A stretch of 64,000 nt of DNA from the NCBI GenBank assembly GCA_037962975.1, contig CM075672.1, positions 55,126,501 through 55,190,500 of the forward strand. The letters run 5' to 3'. Each line of letters starts with the position of its first letter. Position 1 is the stretch's first letter. Positions 21,340 to 34,574 of this stretch are shown piece after piece. The translations under genes and the position numbers were made by a program. This DNA comes from Clitoria ternatea. Taxonomy: Eukaryota; Streptophyta; Magnoliopsida; Fabales; Fabaceae. The notes below the pieces were generated by a model that did not search any database, had not been told where the DNA came from, and was given only the letters and a program-made list of their open reading frames with translations.

Positions 21340-22300
21340 GTCGTATTTCCCAACACTCGGTTTCTACTCAGTGGACCTGATCTAGGCCGATTTCTCCCAT
21401 TCGGTCCTTCACTCAGCTAAATCCTTCCAGGACCAACTTCACACTGCCAAGCATATACCCACTCGTTCCACTAGGCTCCCCAACACTTAGGTTTCCAATC
21501 AGCAAAGTCCCACCAAAACTGACTCTCATCACTCGGGTTTTAACTCGACCGAATCCCTCCAAAACCAACCCATTATTCATTCGGTTTTCACTCGGTAAAA
21601 TTATTCGAATCCGAGTCATCTTACACTCGGTTCTCACTTGGCATAACAATCTAGACCGACCCATTCTCATTCAACCAAATCATTCCAGGGCCGACTCACA
21701 TTCACATAGTCTATCACTCGACTAATTACTCCAAAACTGACTCATCACTTGATTGACCATTCACTCGATAATTTATCTCAACACCGACTCATCTTACTTG
21801 GTTTTCTACTCGGCAAAATCAATCAAAGCCGACTCGTCTCTCACTTGACCTTTCACTCGGCAATTTATTCCAAACCCGAGTCATCTCAATCAGTTTTACA
21901 CTCGGTAATTTCTCTAAAACTGACTCATCACTCGATCGGTCCTCACTCGGCAATTCATACTAAAACCGACTCATCACCCTCGGATTCCCACTCAGAAAAA
22001 TACTCTAGACCGAGTCTTTTCTCATTCGGTTTTCCACTCGGTAACTCATTCCAAAAACCGACTTCCTTTCATTCTCACACGAGTGAAGTTATTCCAGGAT
22101 ACTTCTGGACAACACACCATGTGTCCCCACTCGGAATTACACACACGGAGGGGCTCCACTCGGAACGAGTTACATGGAACTCGGGAATTTCCACTTGAAA
22201 CTCCACTTCTTGGAATATCACACAGGGAGACCTCTCACTCGGAATTTTATCCACTCCCTCACTCGGAGGGTTCTGCCTTGGCATAGCCCACTCGGAATTT
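21340..22300. repeat. CACTCGG / CCGACTCATC repeat array in LTR D
   Basis: Imperfect units of roughly 60 bases combine one or two CACTCGG words, an AT-rich spacer and CCGACTCATC or CCGAGTCATC. A similar array stands at about 63010-63620 in F, and looser CACTCGG words fill LTR A (about 3800-4660 and 14780-16000). Confidence 0.7.
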
Positions 22301-22468
22301 CACTCGGAAATTCACTACATCATAGAATTATTTTCTAAGGTTCCCACTCAAGTGAATTTCATCTAGAATCCCACTTACTCGCCATACACTCATCACACTC
22401 GGTCAAAAACACAACCATACCAGTCACTCACTTAAGTAAGCACTATCCCAGTGTCAGACTTCCCACTT

Positions 22469-22705
22469 TCGCTCAAGCCATCATACCCGCTTGAGCGAAA
22501 AACGTCCAGTGTCAATTTCCTCCCTAGCTCGCTCAAGCGTGGCCATGCCCGCTTGAGCAAGATTCGTCCAGTAGCTCCCTTGATCACAACACACTCTACT
22601 CGCTCGAGCGGAACATTCGCTCGCCTGGGCGAATTTAGCCCAGAGGCCATAATATTGGTGCAGGGGACTCTCGCCCGAGCGAGGTCCCATCTCGCCTGAG
22701 CGAGA
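22469..22705. repeat. CGCYYRRGCG palindrome cluster 2 in LTR D
   Basis: Contains CGCTCGAGCG, CGCCTGGGCG, CGCCTGAGCG, CGCCCGAGCG and CGCTTGAGCG-like copies. With cluster 1 it brackets the CACTCGG array. Confidence 0.8.
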
Positions 22706-24387
22706 ATACTAGGACATAATCAGAAAACAAAATCCATAAGCTCAACATACGAAATCACATTTTCAAGCCAATTCACTTACGTCTAACACATCACATACGA
22801 TATGTGGGATATATACAACTTGTTCTAAACATTCTCACTCGGAATTTCTCATTATAAGCCAATTTAGATTTATCCCATAGTTCATACACATCATGAAAGG
22901 CATATACAGCCTGTTCCAACATTCATACTTATGAATTTACATCCCAAACTTATTATCCATATTGAATTTAAGCTCATTATCATCTTATATACATGTATTC
23001 ATACCTTGCCACAACAAATCCACATATTCATATGAATCATCCTTAATAATCATCAACCCACTAATTCAATTAATTCAATACATACACAGGGCAAGGCAAG
23101 CATGAGTATTTAACACATACATCCAATCACTCACAAATTTACTCATGCAATTTGAATGTTAACTCCTCTCCTACCTTGAGGGAAGAGCCAAAACGATTCT
23201 AATGCTCCGAATGCTCCATTGTAACACCCGGAATACGATCATCATATGCGTACACATAATCAATAATTCATCATAGTTCTAACCATTTATTAGCTTATCA
23301 TAAAGCTCAACCCCAAGTCCTAGACTTGTTAATCATCAACTTATGCAATTGTGTTAGGCTTCTAGAATTCCTTTCCCAAAACCAAGATCCTCTAGATCTT
23401 AAAGACCAACTAATCTAACAGCATCATCATCTTACCCATTACATAATGTAGTCTCAAATCACCTCAATCCTTCAAACATCATCATTGTTACTCAATATCT
23501 AACTTAGCCCTCATATCCTTCAATAATCACAATTAATCATTCAAATTTAAATGGCACACCACAATGGTCTAGAACTTCATCAAGTCACAATCTTATCATA
23601 CCAATATGTATATCCATTGATTCCACCATTAAGGATTATCTACAATGTTCATTATTATTCATCACTATAACTAACAACATATATATCAAACATCATCCAT
23701 TCATTTCCAATTCAACCTTCAAGTCACAATATATACATTTTCTCAAATTCTTAAGGCAAGGGTTTCCATCAAAACCCAACAACATTCTCCAATGTTCATT
23801 AATCACCATTAATGACCATCATTCATCATTAATATCATTCTCTATCATCATTAAACATACATTCTATTCATATTTCACACTTTCCCCAATTTATTAAAGT
23901 TAGGGTTTCACTAAAACCCAACAACACCATAAATGCTCATTCATTTTCCACTCATCCAAGTATTAATTCCATGCACCTATAATAACCCACCATTAATGCC
24001 ATAATGACAACACCCCACCTTAGGGTTTCCCATCATAAATGCCTCTCCAAGATCTACCCATACATATTTAACACTCTCCCAACAACCCAAACACATAACC
24101 AATGGTTAGAGCTCAAGAAAATAGAGAGGAAGCTTTACCTCAAGCAAAAGGGAGTGAGCTCCAAGAATGAGAGAAAGAGAATGAAAATACAAGGGAGAGG
24201 GATAGCTTCTAATCACCATTGTCATCTCTTCCAAGCTTGAAGGAAAACGAAGATGAAGAAGGAGAAGGCACACCACCATGCATAGGGTTTTTAGAAGAGG
24301 AAGAAGAAGATGAGTGGAAGAGGAAATGAAAAGAATAGGAAGAAAAAGGAGAAGAAGAAGTGACGGGAAAAGAGAAGAGAAAGTGAG

Positions 24388-24397
24388 AGTTTATATT
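24388..24397 (-). promoter_or_regulatory. TATA box of solo LTR D
   Basis: The minus strand reads TATAAA at 24395-24390, about 345 bases into the LTR, followed by a long CT-rich stretch (to about 24250), as in LTR B. If active, it would transcribe leftward, antisense to element C. Confidence 0.5.
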
Positions 24398-24741
24398 TTT
24401 ATCATTTTGCTTCACATTAAAATCTCACCGTTTTATAACAAACAGGCTCACAGTTCGGGCACAATACTAATTCCAAAAATTATTCCGAATATAGATTCAG
24501 ATTCCCAATAATATTCTTAACAGCCCTGACCAACGACATCTCAATCGGAGATACTTGGTCCGACACTCATATTCTAACTGGGTATAATTTTAACTCATAT
24601 CAGTTCAATAAATCATAAATATCCCCAATAAATCCCAATTATAATTATTCCACTATTTTTGGGACACAAATCCACTCATATACAATGATTTATTATTCAT
24701 TCACCTCGATTATTCATTTTTATAAAATTCGGGATGTTACA

Positions 24742-24746
24742 GTAAC
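24742..24746. other. Target-site duplication GTAAC, right copy (element D)
   Basis: Matches 19021-19025; gag of element C resumes immediately after. Confidence 0.85.
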
Positions 24747-27700
24747 ACCTTTGGCCAGGGCGATGCAAATGCCAATGGGCCGAAATGTCATAGGTGTGGT
24801 AGACCTCATCATGTTTGCGAGTGTACTCAACAGGATAATATGGTTTGCTTCAATTGTGATCAGGTAGGACATATTCGTCCTACATGTCCTTTACTTACAA
24901 GGCGGGCTCACATGCAAGCTAATACTCCAAATTGTGCTAATGCTCCCGCTCATGTGAACCGCGGAGGCCACAATGGTGGTCGGGGCCATGGTAATGAAAA
25001 CAATGGTGGCCAAAATGGTGGCCGTGGTGGCTATAATGGTGGGAGGCATGGTAATGGTCGTGGTAACGATAATGGCACTCGAAATGATAATGGTGACAGA
25101 GATGGTGGAAATCATCACCAAGTTCCTGGAAGAGTATTCGCTGTGATTGGTGAGGAGCAGCTCAAGCCGACAACATAGCTGAAAGTAAGTGTGAAATACT
25201 AAAAAACTCTGTGCATGTCATTTATGATATGGGTGTGACCAATTCTTTTATATCCGAGGATTGTGTATGACGATTGAAATTACCGATGAGCCTAATGAAA
25301 AATGCTCTTATTGTTTCTACCCCCAACCGGTGCTTGTCTCAAATCGGTTAACCGTTGTGATAACGTTGACATGCTCCTAGAAGGGAGGAAACTTGTTACT
25401 TCTTTCATTTGCCTACCCTTAAAAGGCTTGGAGATCATTCTTGGTATGGATTGGCTTTCTGCCAATAAAGTCTTGGTTGACTGTCAACAATGAACTGTTA
25501 TCTTCCCTTCTCCAAATGTTGGAAAATTTGATATGCGAGGTATAACTCAACTTTATATACTGTTATCTCTTACCGATAGGACTAATGGTCCCGATCCCTT
25601 AAGTATTCCGGTAGTGTCAGAGTTCCTTGATGTATTTCCTAAAGAGGTACCTGGTTTACCACCTCCACGGGAGGTCAAATTTGCTATTGATCTCATTCTC
25701 GATGCGGAACCTATTTCTATCGCTCCTTATAGGATGTCTCATATGGAGTTAGCTAAACTTAAGAAGCAAGTTGAGGAGTTACTTAAGAAGGAGCTTGTTC
25801 GACCCAGGGTATCACCCCGGGGGGCTCTTGTATTAATGGTAAAGAAGAAGGATGGAACCATGCGGTTATGTGTTGATTACTGCCATTTGAATAAGATGAC
25901 AATAAAGAATAGATATCCTTTGCCTCCTATCGATGACCTATTGGATCAATTAAGAGGTGTTGTGGTGTTTTTGAAGATTGATTTGCGTTCTGGTTACCAT
26001 TAAATTTGGGTGAAAACCGAAGACATTCCGAAAACTGCTTTTAGGACGCGATATGGCCATTATGAATATGTTTTGATGCCATTTGGAGTGACTAATGCTC
26101 CAGCGGTGTTTATGGATTACATGAACCGTATCTTTCATGATTACCTTGATCGCTTTGTTGTGGTATTCATTGACGATATCTTGGTGTATTCCAAGAGCCG
26201 TGAGGAACATGGGGAACATTTAAAACTTGTGTTGAACATTCTTAGAGAAAATCCGTTGTACGCTAAGCTCTCTAAATGCAAATTTTGTTTGGAGAGCGTC
26301 CAGTTTCTTGGACATGTGATATCCAAAGAAGGTGTTTCTGTTGATCCTTCTAAAGGTGAGGCCGTTATGGCGTGGCCTAGACCTACATCGGTTACTGAAA
26401 TCTAAAATTTCCTTGGACTTGCCCGTTATTACCGGAGATTCATTGAAGGTTTTTCTCATCTTGCTAGACCTTTAATGAAATTGACTAGAAAGAACTAACC
26501 TTTTGTGTGGAATGTCGAATATGAGAAATGTTTTGAAGAGTTAAAAATGAGACTCACTTCTGTGCCTATTTTGGCATTGCCTGATTTACAAGAAGACTTT
26601 GGTATACTATGATGCTTCCAAGCATGGTCTTCGATGTGTTTTGATGCAGAAGGAACGTGTTATAGCTTATTCTTCACGCCAATTGAGACTTCATGAAGTT
26701 AACTACCTGACTCATGACTTGGAGTTGGCGGTGTTTGTGTTCGCCTTGAAAATTTGGTGTCATTATCACTATGGTTTGAGGTTCATGGTCTTTAGTGATC
26801 ACAAAAGCTTGAAATACCTTTTTGATTAGAAAGAATTGAATATGCGCTAAAGGAGATGGATGGAATTCCTGAAGGACTATGATTTTGAATTGAAGTATCA
26901 TCCGGCAAAGGCTAATGTAGTTGCGGATGCCCTTAGTCGGAAGTCCTTGCATATGTCGGCCATGATGGTCAAGGAATTCGAATTTATTGAAGAATTTTAG
27001 AATCTGAATCTTGGGACCAAAATTCAATCTTCCAAGAAGTTGTATTTTGCTACACTAAAGATACGCAATGAGTTTTTAGATCTTGTGAGGAAGAAACAAG
27101 TGGATGATGAATATCTAAATGAGATGAAAAGATCTCAAAGTGATAGGAAGAATCTATTCCCTGTTGAGGGTGTTGATGGCTTATAGCGTGTAAAAGGTCG
27201 TGTGTACGTGCCTTCATTTGGAGATTTAAGGCATATGGTGCTTGAGGAGGCACACAAAAGCATTTTTAGCATTCACCCTAGTGCGACAAAGATGTATCAA
27301 GATCTAAAGAAGAATTTCTGGGGGCCTGGAATGAAACATGACATCGCCAGTTTTGTAGCTTCATGCCTTATTTGTCAGAAGGCGAAGGTAGAACATCAAA
27401 GACCTTCTGGTACATTGAGACCACTTGATATCCCTGTTTGGAAGTGGGATGCTATTGTTATAGACTTTGTGTCTGGTTTGCCAAGGATAAGGTCCAGATA
27501 TGATGGAATCTGGGTGATTGTGGATCGCTTAACAAAGAGCGCGCATTTTCTACCAATCAGTATGAAGAGTTCTCTACAGGATTTGGCACAGTTATATATC
27601 AAAGAAATTGTAAGGTTGCATGGTGTGCCGTCCAGTATTATTTCTGATCATGACCCCCGATTTTGGGGAAGCTTACATAAAGCGATGGGTTCAAAATTGA

Positions 27701-28510
27701 AGCTAAGCTCGGCGTATCATCCTCAGACTGACGGAAAATCTAAGAGAACTATTCAGAATCTTAAGGACTTATTGCGTGCTTGTGTTTTGGAGCATGGTGG
27801 TTCATGGGAGAAATATTTGCCTATGATCGAATTTACCTATAATAACAGCTTTCACTCTAGTATTAGTATGGCACCTTATGAAGCGTTGTATGGAAGGAAG
27901 TATCAAACTCCTTTTTGTTGGCTTGAAGTTGGTGAGAACTTGGCCTTAGGGCCTGAGATTGTTGAGGAGACCACTGAACAAATTAAGATGATCCAAGAGA
28001 AGATGAAAATTGCTCAGGACCGATAAAAGAGCTATTATGAAAAGAGGAGGAAGACACTTGAGTTTCAAGCTGGCGATCATATGTTTTTACGAGTTTCACG
28101 TGATAAGGGTGTTGGAAGAGCCGTGAAGAGCATAAAATTAAGCCCTAAGTTCATCGGACCTTATGAGATTTTAGAGCAGATCGGCAGTGTCGCTTATCGG
28201 ATTGTGCTCCCTCCACATCTTGCAAACCTGCATAATGTGTTCCATGTGTCGCAGTTATAGAAGTATATTCACGATCCCTTGCACGTGATTCCTATTGATG
28301 ATGTGGATGTGCGAGAGGACTTGTCCATTCCTCCTATTTCCGTTCGAATAACACTCCGTGAAGATGTTGCGGAACAAAATTGGTACCTTTAGTGAAGGTG
28401 GCATGGAAACATGGAAATGTGGAGACGCTCACATGAAGATGATATTCAGGAGCGGTACCTTCACGTGTTTGAATCTGGTATGTCAAATTTCAAGGATGAA
28501 ATTTCTTTTA
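24747..28510 (+). pseudogene. zinc knuckles and pol of element C, broken
   Basis: In order: two CCHC knuckles (about 24790-24890); a glycine/asparagine-rich linker; protease with the DSG site changed to DMG near 25225; RT (25600-26450) with an intact FIDD at about 26166-26177; RNase H (26590-26950); integrase (27200-28026); and a frameshifted chromodomain remnant at about 28350-28480. Stops occur in every domain, for example after RSGYH near 26003 and within RNase H near 26827. In integrase the catalytic Glu of the D-D-E triad has become Lys (near 27740), and a few residues after the second Asp are missing. The domain order matches element B. No functional product is expected. Confidence 0.9.
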
Positions 28511-28522
28511 GGTGGGATGGAT
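28511..28522 (+). other. Polypurine tract of element C
   Basis: GGTGGGATGGAT, purine-rich apart from the T residues, directly precedes the LTR start TGTAACATCCC at 28523. Confidence 0.7.
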
Positions 28523-31489
28523 TGTAACATCCCAATTTTTATATAAATATTCAATTAAGGGGAAATAAATGACAACTATTTATGTATAGAAAGATTAATG
28601 CCCCAAAAATATATAAATGAATTAGATTGAGTATAATATGATTTTTCATAAATTACTAAGCTTCATGAGCTAAGATTTATACCCGATTAAAATATGAGTG
28701 TCGGACCAAGTATCTCTGATTGAGATGTCGTTAGTCAGGGTTGTAGAGAATATTATTGGGAATCAGAATATATATTGGGATTAATTTTTAGAATAAGTAT
28801 TGAGCCCAAGTAGAGATCCTGTTTATCTTAAAATGGAGAAACTTTAGGTGAATGAGCAAAATGTTAAAATCAAAACCCTTTTCTTTCTTTAATTTCACGT
28901 TGCCTTCTCCTCTTTGGCAAACACACTTGGCTCTCTCTCTTTTCTCATTCCCATTCATCTTCTTCATCCATTTTTGTTTTTGGTGCAAGGTAAGTTTCTT
29001 GCCATTTTTCTTGTGTTTAGAACCTAGGAAATGGATGGTTATGGCTTGAGAGAGTATTAAATGCATATGGGTGTTGAAGGAAACCATTAGATGCATAAAC
29101 CCTAAGGAAAGGTGAGAGGAATGTGAGTTTTAATGGCAAAAAAAAGGGTATACGAAAATGGTGTTGGAAGATGATAGATATTGATAAGTGTTTATGATAT
29201 TGTTGGTTTTGATGAAAACCTTAACTTTGGGCAATTGGGGGAAATACAAAATATGAATGAAACATATATTTAATGATGATAGAGATGTTATTGATGATGA
29301 GATATTGCCTTAGATGACCATTTATGAAGGTAGTTGGAAAACAACAATGAATAACCCACTTAAGGGGTTGAATGTGAAATTAGTGTGTATGGGTAACTTA
29401 ATTAAAGAGTTATTGCCCTTGATTTTAGTGAGTTTTAATTTAAGGGAAGGAATTCCTGAGGCCTAATTAGGCAAATGAATAAAGCTTGTAAACAATTACT
29501 ACATGATGAGAATCATGTGTGTATATGTATATATATATTGAGAATGATGCTTGGATGAATGATGGATGTGGTCCTATAATTGATTGATGTAGGACTTGAC
29601 AATACTTGTGAGGCGGGATCATCAAAGCCGAAAGTCTACTTCTCTTAAGGTAGGAGAGGGGTGTATTTTCTAAATGAATGATGCCTTGTGTGATGATAAT
29701 GTATGTATTGATGCATTATGGTATATTCTTCATTGGTTGGTTGTTTTGTTTCATGAATAAGTTATGAAATAGAGATTTAACCTTGTGATGAGCGATTGTG
29801 AAAATGATACCTCGATGAGGTTACAAATGATAGAGTATGTTGATGATATATTGTTCACTTCCCATGGGTGGATTGACTTGATAAAATACTTGGCTTGAAT
29901 AGTCTTGATGATTTTGAATAATATGCATTTGGAAGAATGATATATATATATATGAGTGATTAAAATCCACTAGCTATGAGAATGAATATGAACCTACCCT
30001 AGATGAGAGGGTGAAATATTCCTTACGAAGCCAAAGCATGCATGAACATTGTTGCATATATAGCATGACATGCATAAGCACATTTGTGATGTAAATAACC
30101 TTGCGGGGTTCCACGAGGGGAGTACCCCTTGTGAGGCGGGAGATGTGATGACATTTGTGATGTAAATAACCTTGCGGGGTTCCACGAAGGGAGTACCCCT
30201 TGCGAGGCGGGAAACCGATGTGATGACATTTGTGATGTAAATAACCTTGCGGGGTTCCACGAAGGGAATACCCGACATGACGACAATATGAAAATTATGA
30301 AATTAATGACCTTGCGGGGTTCCATGAAGGGAGTACCCCTTGCGAGGTGGGAAACTGACGTGATGATAATTGATGTGAGTGGTTGCGATCACTGTTGGAA
30401 TGAAATCAGATCCGTGCATATGCATCCCTAAACACCAGCATGTGCATTATCCATGGAAGTATGACGATGAGGGATACCCTATTGAGAAAGTTATGTGAGG
30501 TGTATATGGAATCCTCTTTTGGTCACTAATTATATTTGTGTTATTGTTTTGGTGTGGCCTCTATGAAATTTTATGAAATGACGATGAGTATGATGGAATT
30601 ATAAATGAATAATATGGTCTGAATGATGTGTCCTTGATGAAGGATTTGTTATTTATGCATTTACGGATGAACATATGGGTGCTCAACGAATTTGATGATT
30701 TGATTGATACTATTATATATTGAACTCCTTAACAGGAGATGGTGTTTTATTGCTTTCATATATTGTCACATTTTATAGGATTTTTCATCATTGAGAAAGT
30801 ATACTCACTCTCCATGTGGTCTATCTTTTAGCTCCTGTGTTGTAGGACTTGCCATGGAGTGTGATCTTTCATATTGCGGAGGAAGTGTGTGAAGAAGTCT
30901 TTGTGGGGTAAAGACGCCTTGGCCGACATTAATTTTGAGTTTATATGGACATTTAGATGGATTTGTATATTCTTTTGAAATGTGTACATGTTAATATTTT
31001 GCATAGTCAAGAATCAACTTGAATGGCTTATGAGAATGATGAATAGATGATGATGAATCATAAAGCATGAGCCTGTTGGGTTTTCCATTGATAATTTATG
31101 CATGATGATTGAGTTAAATTATATGTGTGATGATTGGCTAAGTGTTTGAGATTGAAGATGTTGAAGGTCAAGTGATTTTCATGCATAAGTAGGGAACCAA
31201 ATGGGTCAAAATGAGTTTTAAGGACTATGGATTGCATGTGACCATTCTAATAGCTCGAGTAATTGATTTATGACCTGTGTAAACTGGAATGGGTTGATTA
31301 TACCAAGAATGGACTCTGAAGTTGCCTCAAAATGCCTTGAAATGAGCTAAATGCATTTATGTGCATATCACCCTTATTTCTTAGAATTTTCGAGCGCGGC
31401 CAGTGGCTACACGTCACAAACAATATATTTTAGCTGGCGTTAAAATTTGGTGGCAATCCGAGGTCGTTTGCATGAACCTAGGTGGGTTA
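28523..31489 (+). repeat. 3' LTR of element C, truncated by element E
   Basis: It starts TGTAACATCCC after the polypurine tract and runs 2967 bp until element E's LTR begins at 31490. It holds a CT-rich leader near 28890-28980, donor-like sites AAG/GTAAGT near 28989 and AAG/GTAGGA at 29650, and the GC-rich tandem repeat at 30090-30390. Near 30800-30831 lies ACTCACTCTCC followed by TTTTAG. It contains no clear CGCYYRRGCG cluster. The original LTR end is not visible. Confidence 0.75.
30090..30390 (+). repeat. Tandem repeat of about 65-80 bases in 3' LTR of C
   Basis: Four units contain CCTTGCGGGGTTCCACGA and CCCCTTGCGAGGCGGG, starting near 30100, 30168, 30244 and 30310. This is the inverse complement of the CCTCGCAAGGGG words in A and D. 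Translated frames across it are repetitive artefacts. Confidence 0.75.
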
Positions 31490-31680
31490 TGTAACACCTT
31501 ATTTACTTGCGACTAAAAATTCCAAAAATATGAGAAAATTTTTCACAAAAACAGGCACGTATTATTCGATATAGAAGGAAGCGGGCAAGGGAAGAATGAA
31601 GAGCATTCATACGCATATAGCAACCTACAGAGAAGCTAAGACTGGGACCGGCTCATTGGGTTTATCGTAACACACCAACA

Positions 31681-32790
31681 ATGGGCGGATTACACAACAC
31701 CGTTTGCTTCCTCGGACGGGGTCTGACACCGTCCAGGCGGAGTATGGTAATGCAGCAGCGGATGGAGGGAATTCCACAAGGAAAGCTTTCCTTCGAGTAA
31801 CACTGGTCACTCAATAGGAGGAAATAGATAAGGGAAAGATGTTAATACATTCACACGCATAGCACTCGGTAGAAGGGCGAAGTTCGAATCATCCTACTTG
31901 GCTAGGCGGGGTATGTTTGTCCTGGGCGGGCTCCAGGGCGAAGGTGACCCGCTCAACCGTTGTCTCACACCGCCTAAACGATGTGTGGCAATGCAATATC
32001 AGACGTGAACTCTTCAAGTAAACCTTACATTAGCGTCTATTCGTTCCTACGGGCTGATCCTTTCTCAGAGAACGCTGGGCGTTCAGCTTCAGAGGACAGG
32101 TAAGGGAAGAAGAAGGGAGATATACATATGCAGGAGTAGTTTGTGAAGGAAAGAGGAAGTGATTACACCGCCGTCCAGTTCGGCAAAGCACAACAACGCC
32201 TGGACGGACTACATCACAACGTTCACTCACTCAGGCGATGTCCAACACCGCCCAGCGAGACATAATAATACGACAACGGAGGAGGGAGGTACAAGGCGGA
32301 GTCTCACGTTGATATCTGCTTGCTTCAGCATGGTTCCACGCGCTTGGGCGAACCGTCCTAGTTACTTGGGCGAGGTATGACACTGCCTAAGCGAGATCAG
32401 CACAACGCCCCTCCAACACAAACACAAGGTAATTTCTCAATCGGATATGGACAAGGGTTCACTTGGTAAATCCTCACGCTCACACTCCACTCGGGAAAAC
32501 AGAAAGTTACAGTGTACATATGTGGTAGTAGGTTGTGGAGGAAGGAGGAGCCTGAACTTATCCCGCCCAACTCAACTAATTATAACAACGCCTGGGCGGA
32601 CTCAACCACAACGCCCAAATCAGGGGTCAACACCGGTGTCTGGATTGCATTGGCATCACGACGGAGAGGAGAGGTAATTGAATGGTGTCCCATTTTAACA
32701 ACTACTCGCTCCAGCGCGAGTCCTCACGCTTGGGCGAATTGCCCCCATACTTCGGGCGGGGTACGACTCCGCCCAAACGTATCCGACATA
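31681..32790. repeat. GC-rich palindrome cluster in LTR of E
   Basis: Many GGGCGG/CCGCCC half-sites and copies such as CGCCTGGGCG and CGCTTGGGCG, in the same place as the cluster of LTR B but spread over more sequence. Confidence 0.65.
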
Positions 32791-34302
32791 AGTCTTCCTA
32801 AAGACAATTCATAATTCACTCAGACTTGGCTATAGCCTGCTCAATCATGCTGTCCCTGCGTATCCATTAAAGCACAATTATGAAACAAGGTAGCACATAG
32901 CATGTCACACACAAAACCATACATCCATATATATATAAGAGCGTATGTCAATATTTACAACATAAAATCGGATTTCTCCTTGTCCATAAGGTTCTATTTA
33001 TCCCAAAACACTAACATCCAGTATGAACCAGTCAGGGCTTAATCTAACATCACCTTAATTAAGCCTTCCAAATGCATCAACACTTCGCTCAGCGTTCCAG
33101 CTCTGCTTCTGATCCTCATCTCGAGAGACATTCACTGAAAAATGGCCACTGCAGGGGTGAGCTTTTACATATAAAATGATACTCACAGACTCGGTATCAG
33201 CGTCAGTACACACTCCTGCCATTATTCAACCTTTCTCATACAGTCCAAACAACATTCATGCCACACATAATACACAGAGTTTATTTCCACATCCATACAT
33301 ATATTCATGCACTCGGAGTTCCTACGCACATATACATTCATGCATTCAAAATCATACACATATACATACATAGATTTATACATCACCACAATCGGCCTTA
33401 TATCTATATGCATGCCTGCGGATCCGACTCGGGTAAAGACTCTCAGTTACGGTCCCCTTTTCTTCTGGCCCCTCGTCCCTCAGCTCTTACCAGGTGGCAC
33501 CGGCCTCCCACGGCGTCTCGAGACTCTCTTCTCTAGCTCCTATGGCTACCACGAGCACTATCGGGATCTAGCCAGGGTTGGTAACTGGAAGTCGTTCCCT
33601 TGGGGTTCTTGACCTTCTATGGGTCGCCCCACTCTCACTCATGCAACTAACACGTTCATTAATACCCATCATCTCGCCACGAACACCTTCTCCGTAGTCA
33701 TTAAGCAAAAGCGGACTACTCGCAATCATTCAGTCAATCACACCAATGCATGTTACAATCGGTCATCAGACTAGCAACACTGAACAAACCATTTACGAGC
33801 ATGCACATACATAATTTCCATAGTGACAAGAAAATAGATCCATGCATATCATTCATCATCATCATCCACTAACAGGCTACACCATCCCCATGAAATCACT
33901 ATCAGAATCTTAAGTCATGCATCAGTTTTAATGATTATGAATACATGCACACACACACACCCACACTCAGCAGTACGTTCATCTGGTACCGTTCGTAGAC
34001 CATGCATTTGACATGCAAGCGCCCCCTACCTTTTAGAAGAACCTCAGAAATCTTTCCGTTCTTGTCGTTGGGTCCGATGTCTTTCTCCTGGTTCGTTTGG
34101 TCTTTCTTGGCTTTGTCGTATCCTGCGCCTGATTCTGGGATGGAGTGTGGTCCGTTCTCCAGTGCTGCAATCAAGATCCCCAGGAGCGAAGAGTAAGATA
34201 GAGGAAGAAGAAGGATGGAGACGAAGAGAGAAAAGTAGAGGATGAAGTGACGGAGGAAGGAGTCTGAAGGGATAGTGAGCGTGTCCTTAACCATAGGCTT
34301 AC

Positions 34303-34314
34303 GTTTTTATATAT
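34303..34314 (-). promoter_or_regulatory. TATA box of LTR E
   Basis: The minus strand reads TATATAAAAA about 210 bases into the LTR and is followed by a CT-rich leader, as in B. Confidence 0.5.
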
Positions 34315-34522
34315 GTATGTGCGCACAAGTAAGAGAAGAGTGGGATAGGAGAGTGTGAGCTCAGCAGCCACGTGCACTCCACCCCATCCCCTGACCACCA
34401 CCATTTTTTTTTATATATTTTTTTAATGGCTTAAATATAATTAACAGTTATTTTCTAGTTGAAATCAAGTCTTAATGGTTTATTCTTCATTCGGCATTTA
34501 GTTTCAAAACTGGGATGTTACA

Positions 34523-34534
34523 GTTCTCCCCCAC
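34523..34534 (-). other. Polypurine tract of element E
   Basis: Same minus-strand sequence GTGGGGGAGAAC as in element B, adjacent to the LTR. Confidence 0.85.
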
Positions 34535-34574
34535 TGAAAAAGAATTTCGTCCCCGAAATTCAGTCGGTACTCAC

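Larger units (their letters stand above)
19026..24741 (-). mobile_element. Element D: 5.7-kb solo LTR of a C-related family
   Basis: It is flanked by GTAAC duplications and has ends TATAACACCC (first TG decayed to TA) and GATGTTACA; no PBS, polypurine tract or coding domain lies inside. Read on the minus strand, its start aligns by eye with the 3' LTR of C, including the shared segment around 28700 (GTGTCGGACCAAGTATCTC). Later matching landmarks are AAGGTAGGAGAG, the GTGATCGCAACCAC repeats, and GCCTTGGCCG. D holds roughly 1.9 kb more than C between two of these landmarks, an extra block with CGCYYRRGCG and CACTCGG arrays. Solo LTRs arise by recombination between an element's two LTRs. Confidence 0.8.
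17637..31489 (+). mobile_element. Element C: old, decayed Tekay-like Ty3/gypsy element (split by D)
   Basis: Visible parts on the plus strand are the tail of the 5' LTR (17637-17891), a PBS, gag with many stops, solo LTR D inserted in gag, zinc knuckles, protease, RT, RNase H, integrase and a chromodomain remnant, a polypurine tract, and a 3' LTR (28523-31489) cut off by element E. The rest of the 5' LTR should lie left of the window, beyond A. Its 5' LTR ends AGGGCGCCACA, a sequence not found at the right, so the 3' LTR end has been lost or displaced. Stops and frameshifts throughout make it the oldest element here. Confidence 0.85.
31490..34522 (-). repeat. LTR of element E (3' LTR)
   Basis: TGTAACACC...GATGTTACA, 3033 bp, about 420 bp longer than the LTR of B through indels, with clear similarity along its length. 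On the minus strand the donor-like AG/GTAGGG lies at 34029. CTCACCCC with CAG sites ends at 33135. Confidence 0.88.

Noticed and set aside
23219..24741. TGTAACACCCGG at 23219 as the true end of a 1.5-kb solo LTR
   Set aside because: Similarity to the C 3' LTR continues on both sides of 23219, and the GTAAC duplications flank the longer 19026-24741 unit.
29994..30325. Repetitive 94- and 100-codon minus-strand frames as a tandem-repeat protein
   Set aside because: They are translations of the LTR tandem repeat at 30090-30390, with no start context or conserved domain.
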